64,000 bases of DNA from JAUYQR01 sp050632395 (GTDB taxonomy: Bacteria; Pseudomonadota; Alphaproteobacteria; Rhodobacterales; Rhodobacteraceae), in contig NZ_CP192600.1 in assembly GCF_050632395.1 (NCBI RefSeq), positions 1,364,001-1,428,000 of the forward strand, given 5' to 3'. Made by a program: the position numbers and the translations under genes. Numbering within the stretch: position 1 is the first letter of the stretch; each line of letters opens with the position of its first letter. Positions 41,978 through 48,564 of the stretch are shown in pieces. The notes under the pieces are model-generated. The model did no database searches, was not told the origin of the DNA, and was given only the letters and a program-made list of their open reading frames with translations.

Positions 41978-42787
41978 ATGCAGCCGAATGACCTAGAGCG
42001 TATTGCACGCCAGATCCGACTGCGCGACCTGCAAGCGGTTGTGGAGGCTGGTGCCGGCCATATCGGCGGCGAGATGTCGTCGATCGACATTTTGACGGCC
42101 TTGTATTTCCGGGTGCTGCGGATCTGGCCCGACCAGCCGAAACACCCCGAGCGCGACCGCTTTGTGCTGTCGAAGGGGCATGTCGCGCTTGCGCTTTATG
42201 TCACCCTGGCCAAGCGAGGTTTCCTGCCCGAGGCCGAGATCAGCACATTCCTGAAGCCGCACTCGCGGCTGAACGGGCATCCGAATTGCACCAAGGTGCC
42301 GGGGGTGGAGACGAACACCGGGCCCTTGGGCCACGGGCTGCCGGTCGCGGTGGGCATGGCGAAGGCGGCAAAGCTGACCGGCGCCGCCTATCATACCTAT
42401 GTGATGACCGGGGACGGCGAGATGCAGGAGGGGTCGAACTGGGAAGCGATCTCTTCCGCCGCGCAGTTCGGGTTGGACAACCTGACGCTGATCATTGACC
42501 ACAACCGGTTCCAGCAGGGCGCCGCGTTGAAGGACACCAACAACCTGGCACCCTTTCCGCCGAAATTGGCGGCGTTCGGCTGGGACGTGACCGAGATCAA
42601 CGGCAACGCCATGGACGAGATCGTGCCAGCCTTGGAAAAGCGTGGCGCGCGGCCGCATTGCATCGTGGCCCATACCAACAAGGGCCATGGCATTTCCTTC
42701 ATGCAGGACACTGTCGACTGGCATCACAAGGTGCCGAATGCCGAGCAATACAAGATTGCCCTGGCCGAGCTTTCGGAGGCCGTCTGA
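41978..42787 (+). CDS. Transketolase-like subunit A (N-terminal TPP-binding half)
   Basis: This 269-residue protein corresponds to the first third of transketolase. It contains GAGHIGGEMSSIDIL, FVLSKGHVALALY, GPLGHGLPVAVGMA and the TPP pyrophosphate/Mg motif GDGEMQEGSNWEA with the closing NR at about residue 190. The start at 41978 has AGAGGGA upstream. Its stop overlaps the next gene's ATG by one base, so both subunits are made in equal amounts. Split transketolases occur in several pathways, for example apulose-4-phosphate transketolase AplAB. The exact sugar phosphate is not known. Confidence 0.88.
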   Translation: MQPNDLERIARQIRLRDLQAVVEAGAGHIGGEMSSIDILTALYFRVLRIWPDQPKHPERDRFVLSKGHVALALYVTLAKRGFLPEAEISTFLKPHSRLNGHPNCTKVPGVETNTGPLGHGLPVAVGMAKAAKLTGAAYHTYVMTGDGEMQEGSNWEAISSAAQFGLDNLTLIIDHNRFQQGAALKDTNNLAPFPPKLAAFGWDVTEINGNAMDEIVPALEKRGARPHCIVAHTNKGHGISFMQDTVDWHHKVPNAEQYKIALAELSEAV

Positions 42788-43752
42788 TGAACGCGGTAAC
42801 GAACCCCGCCAAGCTGCACGATTGCCGCGATGCCTTTGTCGCCACGCTTGAACGGCTGGGGGCGGAAAACCCGAGGATTGTCGCGGTGTGCAATGATTCC
42901 GTCGGCTCTTCGAAGCTCGGTGGGTTCAAAGCGAAGTTTCCCGAGCGTCTGGTGAATGTGGGGATCGCTGAGCAAAACATGGTGGGCGTCGGCGCGGGGC
43001 TGGCGAATGGCGGGTTGCTGCCCTTCGTTTGCGGCGCGTCGTGCTTTCTGACAGGGCGGTCACTGGAGCAGATCAAGGCGGACATCGCCTATTCCAACGC
43101 CAACGTGAAGCTGGTCGGGATTTCCGCGGGGATGGCTTACGGCGAGTTGGGCCCGACGCACCATTCGACCGAGGATTTCGCGTGGACGCGGGTGATTCCG
43201 AACCTTGCGGTGATCGCACCTTGCGATTCGGTGGAAACGGCGGCGGCGGTGGAATGGGCGGCGGCGCATGAGGGGCCGGTGTTCCTGCGCCTGTCGCGGG
43301 TGGGCGTGCCGGACCTTTTGCCGGCGGGTCACAGGTTCGAGTTGGGCCGGGCGAATGTGTTGCGCGACGGCGATGCGGTGACGCTGATCGCCAACGGTAC
43401 GCTGACGCACCGGATGCTGAAGGCGGCCGATCTGCTGGCGGCCGAAGGGATCGAGGCGCGGGTGTTGAACATGGCGACGGTCCGCCCGCTGGACGTGGCG
43501 GCGATTGTGGCTGCGGCGGAGGAGACCGGCGCGATTTTGACGGCCGAGGAACACTCGGTCTATGGCGGGCTCGGCTCGGCGATTGCCGAGGTGGTGGTGG
43601 ACCGCGCGCCGGTGCCGATGAAGATCTTGGGCGTGCCGGGGATTTTCGTGCCGACCGGATCGGCGGAGTTCCTGCTGGACGAATTCGGCATGTCGCCTGC
43701 CGGGGTGGCCGAGGCTGCGAAGGCCCTGATCGCGCGCAAGCGGCGCGGCTGA
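42787..43752 (+). CDS. Transketolase-like subunit B (pyrimidine-binding and C-terminal half)
   Basis: This 321-residue protein covers the pyrimidine-binding and C-terminal domains. NVGIAEQNMVGVGAGLANGG carries the catalytic Glu that activates TPP, near residue 63. GPTHHSTEDFAW supplies substrate-binding histidines, and the C-terminal TAEEHSVYGGLGSAIAEV is typical. It begins within the stop of subunit A. Together they should form one active enzyme cleaving a ketose phosphate to a two-carbon unit plus an aldose phosphate. The next gene, the kinase, starts 48 nt later. Confidence 0.88.
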   Translation: MNAVTNPAKLHDCRDAFVATLERLGAENPRIVAVCNDSVGSSKLGGFKAKFPERLVNVGIAEQNMVGVGAGLANGGLLPFVCGASCFLTGRSLEQIKADIAYSNANVKLVGISAGMAYGELGPTHHSTEDFAWTRVIPNLAVIAPCDSVETAAAVEWAAAHEGPVFLRLSRVGVPDLLPAGHRFELGRANVLRDGDAVTLIANGTLTHRMLKAADLLAAEGIEARVLNMATVRPLDVAAIVAAAEETGAILTAEEHSVYGGLGSAIAEVVVDRAPVPMKILGVPGIFVPTGSAEFLLDEFGMSPAGVAEAAKALIARKRRG

Positions 43753-43799
43753 TAGAGGTGCGTCGCTGCGTCTGACCCTGATCGCGTTTCGGAGTTGCC

Positions 43800-45263
43800 A
43801 TGATCACTGCCATTCTAGCCATCGACCAGGGGACGACGAATTCGAAGGCGGTGCTGGTATCGCCGCAGGGGCATATCCTGGCGCGCGGGTCGGCGCCGGT
43901 GGGGATCGAACATCCGCAGCCGGGGTGGGTGGAGCAGGACCCACGGCGGATCTGGGCCTCGGTTCAGGAGGCGATTGCGGCGTGCCTTGCGGCGGGGCCT
44001 GCGGTGACGGTGGCGGGGATCGCGATATCGAACCAGCGCGAGTCGGTGACGGTGTGGGATGGCAAGACCGGCGAGCCCTTGGGGCCGGTGGTCAGTTGGC
44101 AGTGTCGGCGGACAGATGGGGCCTGCACGGCGTTGACCGCGGCGGGCCATGCGCCGCGGGTGATGGAACTGACCGGGTTGCCGATTGATCCGATGTTTCC
44201 GGGGCCGAAGATGCGCTGGCTTCTGGACCGGGTGCCGGCTGGGCGTGAGGTGCGGCTTGGCACCATCGACGCGTGGCTGGTCCACTGTTTCACCGGCGGC
44301 GCGGTGCACGCCTGCGATGCGTCGAACGCGGCGCGGAGCCAGCTTTACGACCTGAACCGGCAGGACTGGAGCGAGGAGCTGTGCGCGCTGTTCGGTGTGC
44401 CGAAGGCGTGTCTGCCGGACGTGCGCGACAGTTCCGCCGATTTCGGCGAAACGCGCGGGGTCGCGGGGCTGCCCGACGGTATCCCGATCTGTGCGGCGAT
44501 TGGCGACAGCCATGCGGCCCTGTTCGGGCATGGCGCGTTTGCGCCCGGCGATGGCAAGGTGACGTTCGGCACCGGGTCGTCGATCATGACGACTCTGCCC
44601 GCCTTCATCGCGCCGACGGGTGGGATAACGACGACGATCGCCTGGGCGCTGGGCGGCAAGCCGACCTATGCGTTCGAGGGGAACATCCTTGTGTCGGCCT
44701 CGGCGCTGCCGTGGATGGTGGAGATGCTGGGCCTGCCGGATGTGCAGGCGCTGACCGATCTGGCGGCGACGGCAGAACCGGGTGGGCCGGGGTTCGTGCC
44801 GGCCTTCGTGGGACTTGGCGCGCCCTACTGGAAGTCGGACGCGCGGGCGCTGTTTTCCGGGATCACCTTCACCACCAGCCGGGCGCAGATGGCGCGGGCG
44901 GTGACGGATTCGATGGCGTTTCAGGTGCATGACGTGTTTGCCGCGATGCAGGCGCAGTCGCCCGCGCCGCTGCGGCGGCTGTTCGCGGACGGCGGGCCAA
45001 GCAAGAACACGTTTCTGATGCAGTCGGTGTCGGACATCTTGAACCACCCGCTGATCCAGTGCGATGCGCCTGAAGCCTCGGCTTTGGGGGCGGCCTATCT
45101 GGCGGGCTTGCGGCTGGGCATCTGGGCCGACCTAGACGAAATTGCCGCCCTGCCGCGTGACAGCGCCGCCCTGACCCCGCGCAAGGGCGACCGGGCTGCC
45201 CGCCTGGCGGTCTGGCGTGATGCCATCTACCGCTCCACCGTCCCCACCGCTATACGTGAATAA
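43800..45263 (+). CDS. FGGY-family carbohydrate kinase
   Basis: This 487-residue sugar kinase has the actin/hexokinase fold. The phosphate-1 loop is AIDQGTTNSKAVL at residues 7-19, the first-domain sugar region is ISNQRESVTVWDG (residues about 77-89) and the signature of the second domain is FGTGSSIM, with GGPSKNTFLMQ near the end. In family terms it resembles glycerol/xylulose-type kinases. Placed between a split transketolase and the SorC regulator, it most likely phosphorylates the ketose that the transketolase then cleaves, as D-apulose kinase does. Its last codons overlap the SorC operator. Confidence 0.88.
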   Translation: MITAILAIDQGTTNSKAVLVSPQGHILARGSAPVGIEHPQPGWVEQDPRRIWASVQEAIAACLAAGPAVTVAGIAISNQRESVTVWDGKTGEPLGPVVSWQCRRTDGACTALTAAGHAPRVMELTGLPIDPMFPGPKMRWLLDRVPAGREVRLGTIDAWLVHCFTGGAVHACDASNAARSQLYDLNRQDWSEELCALFGVPKACLPDVRDSSADFGETRGVAGLPDGIPICAAIGDSHAALFGHGAFAPGDGKVTFGTGSSIMTTLPAFIAPTGGITTTIAWALGGKPTYAFEGNILVSASALPWMVEMLGLPDVQALTDLAATAEPGGPGFVPAFVGLGAPYWKSDARALFSGITFTTSRAQMARAVTDSMAFQVHDVFAAMQAQSPAPLRRLFADGGPSKNTFLMQSVSDILNHPLIQCDAPEASALGAAYLAGLRLGIWADLDEIAALPRDSAALTPRKGDRAARLAVWRDAIYRSTVPTAIRE

Positions 45264-45271
45264 AAATTCAC
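45256..45271. promoter_or_regulatory. Perfect operator GTGAAT-AAAA-ATTCAC before the SorC gene
   Basis: This is a perfect 6-bp inverted repeat with an AAAA spacer, overlapping the kinase stop codon and ending 10 nt before the regulator ATG. The position suggests autoregulation. A related imperfect copy lies at 41807. Confidence 0.6.
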
Positions 45272-45281
45272 AGGGGGACGC

Positions 45282-46232
45282 ATGGGCCGCATCAACGAAC
45301 TGCGCCTGATTGCCCGGGTGGCACAGATGTACCATGCGGAAAAGAAGCGGCAGGCCGAGATCGCCGAGACGCTGCGGATGTCGCAGGCGACGGTGTCGCG
45401 GATGCTGAAGCGGGCCGAGCAGGAGGACATCGTTCGCACCACGATCATCCCGCCGCCCGGCACCTTTGCCGATCTGGAAACCGCACTGCGCGAGAAATAC
45501 CGGCTGACCGAAGCCATCGTGATCGACTGTTCCGAGGACCGGGACGGCGCGGTGATGGCGCGGATCGGCGAGGCGGCAGCGCATTTTCTGGAAGTGACGC
45601 TGCAGCAGGACGAGATCATCGGCGTCTCAAGCTGGAGCCAGACGATCTTGCGGATGGTGGACAACATCCACCCGCTGAAGGCCGCGAAGGCGAAATACAT
45701 CGTGCAGATTCTGGGCGGCATGGGCGAAGCCTCGGTTCAGGCGCATGCCACGCAACTGACGGCAAGGCTGGCGAAGTTGACCGGGGGCGAGCCGAGGCTG
45801 TTGCTGGTGCAGGGGATCACATCGTCGCGCGAGGCGAAGCTGGTCATGCTGTCGGATCCGGTGGTGCGGGGGACGATGGATTTCTTTGGGCGGCTGACGC
45901 TGGCAGTGGTCGGCATTGGCGCGGTGGAGCCTTCGGAACTGCTGGCGCGGTCGGGCAACACGTTTTCGCGCGAGGAACTGGCGATGCTGCATGACGCCGG
46001 CGCGGTGGGCGAGATTTCATTTCGGTTCTACGACAAGGACGGCAAGCCGGTGGAGACGCCGCTGAATGACCGGGTCATCGGCATCACGCTGGAGGAGTTG
46101 CGCAAGGCCGACCGGGTGATGGCGCTGGCGGGGGGCGAGTCAAAGACCGCCGCCATCGCCGGAGCTTTGCGGCTGGGCATCATCGACGTGCTGGTCACGG
46201 ACAAATTCACGGCGGCCCGGCTGACGGAGTGA
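45282..46232 (+). CDS. SorC/DeoR-family sugar-binding transcriptional regulator
   Basis: This 316-residue regulator has an N-terminal HTH (KRQAEIAETLRMSQATVSRML, residues about 23-43) and a large SorC-type effector-binding domain with a sugar-phosphate-isomerase-like fold (GVSSWSQTILRMVD; ALAGGESKTAAIAGALRLG). SorC regulators sense phosphorylated sugars and usually control the operon beside them. Here a perfect dyad overlaps its own leader and a related one precedes the importer, so it probably governs both divergent operons. Confidence 0.88.
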   Translation: MGRINELRLIARVAQMYHAEKKRQAEIAETLRMSQATVSRMLKRAEQEDIVRTTIIPPPGTFADLETALREKYRLTEAIVIDCSEDRDGAVMARIGEAAAHFLEVTLQQDEIIGVSSWSQTILRMVDNIHPLKAAKAKYIVQILGGMGEASVQAHATQLTARLAKLTGGEPRLLLVQGITSSREAKLVMLSDPVVRGTMDFFGRLTLAVVGIGAVEPSELLARSGNTFSREELAMLHDAGAVGEISFRFYDKDGKPVETPLNDRVIGITLEELRKADRVMALAGGESKTAAIAGALRLGIIDVLVTDKFTAARLTE

Positions 46233-46278
46233 GCCTTGAGGGGCAACCGTCGGCAGGCCGCGTCAAATGGAGGACACC

Positions 46279-47064
46279 ATGAAACGCTTTGCAGGCCAGA
46301 CGGTTTTCGTGACCGGGGGTAACCGGGGGATCGGACGGGGCATCGCCACGCGCTTTGCCGAAGAGGGCGCGAACGTCGCCATCGCCGCGATCGAGGCGGA
46401 TACGCCGGATGTGGCGAAGGACCTCGCCGGGGCGACGGGCGCCAAGGTGCTGGGCCTGCGGCTGGACGTGACGGACGGCGCGGCGGTGCGCGAGGCCTTT
46501 GGCGAGGCCGAGGCGCAGTTGGGCGCGATTTCGGTTTCGGTGCAGAACGCAGGCGTCATCACCATCGCCAAGATCGAGGATCTGACCGAGCGGGAATGGG
46601 ATCTGAACCTTGATGTGAACACCAAGGGCGTCTTCCTGTGCTGTCAGGAGGCGATCCGGCGGTTTCGCGCCAGCGGCACCAAGGGGCGGCTGATCAACAC
46701 CGCCTCGGGGCAGGCGCGGCAGGGGTTCATCTATACTCCGCATTACGCCGCGTCGAAGTTCGGCGTGGTGGGGCTGACGCAGAGTCTGGCGAAAGAGCTG
46801 GCGCGCGAGGGGATCACGGCGAACGCGATCTGCCCCGGCATCATCCACACCGACATGTGGGATTACAACGACCGGGTCTGGGGGCAGATGCTGGGCGACT
46901 ATGGTCCGGGCGAATTGATGGCAGAATGGGTGCGCGGGATACCGATGGGGCGGGCCGGGACCACGGCGGAGGTGGCGGCGCTGGTGGCGTTTCTGGCGTC
47001 AGCCGACGCGGCCTATATCACCGGGCAGACGATCAATGTGGACGGCGGGTTGATCATGTCGTGA
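46279..47064 (+). CDS. SDR family oxidoreductase (second dehydrogenase of the locus)
   Basis: This 261-residue classical SDR has the motif TGGNRGIGRG at residues 12-21, NAG near 92, NTASGQAR with the catalytic Ser, and YAASKFGVV with Tyr/Lys. The ending TGQTINVDGGL is typical. The start at 46279 has GGAGG 5 nt upstream; the ATG at 46267 overlaps that Shine-Dalgarno and is rejected. It follows the SorC gene on the same strand, probably in the same transcript. Galactitol-, sorbitol- and arabitol-type dehydrogenases look similar, so a sugar-alcohol role is plausible but unproven. Confidence 0.8.
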   Translation: MKRFAGQTVFVTGGNRGIGRGIATRFAEEGANVAIAAIEADTPDVAKDLAGATGAKVLGLRLDVTDGAAVREAFGEAEAQLGAISVSVQNAGVITIAKIEDLTEREWDLNLDVNTKGVFLCCQEAIRRFRASGTKGRLINTASGQARQGFIYTPHYAASKFGVVGLTQSLAKELAREGITANAICPGIIHTDMWDYNDRVWGQMLGDYGPGELMAEWVRGIPMGRAGTTAEVAALVAFLASADAAYITGQTINVDGGLIMS

Positions 47065-47094
47065 CGGTCTGCGGCGGAACCGGGGACGAGACGC

Positions 47095-48120
47095 TCAGGC
47101 GGGTTGGCGGACGAGGAGGGGGCCGGTCGAGGCGCGGCTGATCATCTGGCAATCGAACTTCAGCCGGTACGGGCGGGCCGGGGGCTTTTGCTGGGTGATC
47201 CAGTCGACCAGTTCCTCGACTGCGTGGCGGGCCATATCGGCGTGGGGCAGTTGCATCGTCGTCAGGGGTGGGGCCATGTCGGCGGTGAAAGCCTCGTTAT
47301 CAAAGCCGATAACTGACAGGTCGCGCCCGATGGTCAGGCCTGCTTCGGCGGCGGCTGTGTAGACGCCAAGCGCGGTGCGGTCGCAAAAGCAGAACACGGC
47401 GGTGGGCGGATCAGGCAGCGCGAAGAGGCGTTTCATGCCGGAATGGCCGCCCGCGATGGTATAGCCGCCCTTCACCACCAGCGCCGGATCATACGGCACA
47501 TCGCGGGTGGCCAGCGCGCGGCGGTAGCCTTTCTGGCGTTCGACCGAGGCTTCGATGCTGTCTTCGCCGCCGATATAGGCGATGCGGCGGTGGCCGGCGT
47601 CAAGCAGCGAGAGGACGGCGGTGACACCCGCCGCCTGATCGCCGGGAATGACAGCGGGGACGCGGTCGCCTTCGACGTAGCAATTCAGGAGAATGCAGGG
47701 GTAGTCGGTGACGCGCGGCGGCAGGATCACCTCTTGCGTGACGAGGCGGGCATAGATCACGCCGGCGACGGGCAGTTGCGCCAGAAAGCTGAGGGCTGCA
47801 TGTTCGGCCGCCCCGTCCTGCGCCGTGGGCATCACCGACACGAGATAGCCCGCATCGTTGGCCGCCGCCGCAACCCCGGCGATCAGGCCCGCGACATGCG
47901 GGGTGGACGTCACCTCGTCGATCAGCATGGCGATGACCGGGCGGCGCCCGGCGTTGCGGGCGGGCGGGACGTAGCCCAGATCCTTGGCCGTGCGCAAAAC
48001 GAGGTCGCGGGTGACAGAGGAAATCCGGGTGCCGGGGGCGTTGTTCAGCACCAGCGATACGGTGGCCTGCGACACGCCGCACGCGGCCGCGATTTCGGTC
48101 ATCGTGATTTTCCGTGCCAC
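47095..48120 (-). CDS. LacI-family transcriptional regulator
   Basis: This 341-residue repressor has the LacI HTH and hinge at the N-terminus (TMTEIAAACGVSQATVSLVLN) and a periplasmic-binding-protein-like effector domain (VIAMLIDEVTSTPHVAGLI; CFCDRTALGVYTAA; DLSVIGFDNEAFTADMAPPL). The start is a GTG at 48120, with AGGAG 10 nt upstream; ATGs further out at 48150 and 48186 would add unrelated residues. It is divergent from the GH2 glycosidase, which it probably controls through the spaced dyad between them. Confidence 0.9.
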   Translation of the reverse strand: MARKITMTEIAAACGVSQATVSLVLNNAPGTRISSVTRDLVLRTAKDLGYVPPARNAGRRPVIAMLIDEVTSTPHVAGLIAGVAAAANDAGYLVSVMPTAQDGAAEHAALSFLAQLPVAGVIYARLVTQEVILPPRVTDYPCILLNCYVEGDRVPAVIPGDQAAGVTAVLSLLDAGHRRIAYIGGEDSIEASVERQKGYRRALATRDVPYDPALVVKGGYTIAGGHSGMKRLFALPDPPTAVFCFCDRTALGVYTAAAEAGLTIGRDLSVIGFDNEAFTADMAPPLTTMQLPHADMARHAVEELVDWITQQKPPARPYRLKFDCQMISRASTGPLLVRQPA

Positions 48121-48564
48121 GTCTGCAACACTCCTGCCCCGCTGGCGCATTAATAGCAGTTTCGGGCCGCCAACAAGCAGGCTCATCTTGATCGGGAAAT
48201 CAGAATTAGTTATTTATTGTTTTGTTATAACTAAAAATAACCAAAAGACGGCGAGCAGAGGTAAACGTGCATGGGCAGGGCATCCTTGCGCGACATCAGC
48301 AAAGGACGTGGCACCGAGGGGATGACCCCCGGCGCGGCACCGATTGGCCGAAGGGACGATGGCACTGCTGTCGGCGGCAATTCGGGGTGGAACACGGAGA
48401 CTTTGCCGGTGTCGCGCAAGTCGCGGTTCTGCCGGGCCATCGGTCAGCGCGTGTTCATCGGACCATTCGGGCAAACCGGAGGTCTGGCCTGCCGTCAGCC
48501 AGTCAACCTCACCTCACCTCACCGCACGCGACCGCTCGGCGCACCGTCAGCTTCAGGGAATCCC
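48121..48564. promoter_or_regulatory. LacI/GH2 divergent control region with spaced dyad
   Basis: This 444-nt interval is AT-rich for about 60 bases near 48190-48250, unusual for this genome. It contains the inverted repeat TTAGTTAT (48206-48213) and ATAACTAA (48227-48234), perfect 8-bp arms 13 bp apart, suitable as a LacI-family operator. Short in-frame peptides on both strands between 48231 and 48564 have no codon bias or conserved look and are not called as genes. The run CACCTCACCTCACCGC near 48508 is a short tandem repeat. Confidence 0.45.

Noticed and set aside
48231..48564. Small genes on either strand between lacI and the GH2 gene, or an extended GH2 start at 48271
   Set aside because: The extra 98 codons have no GH2 similarity, while the ATG at 48565 has a good Shine-Dalgarno and begins the first sandwich domain. 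Minus-strand frames lack codon bias.
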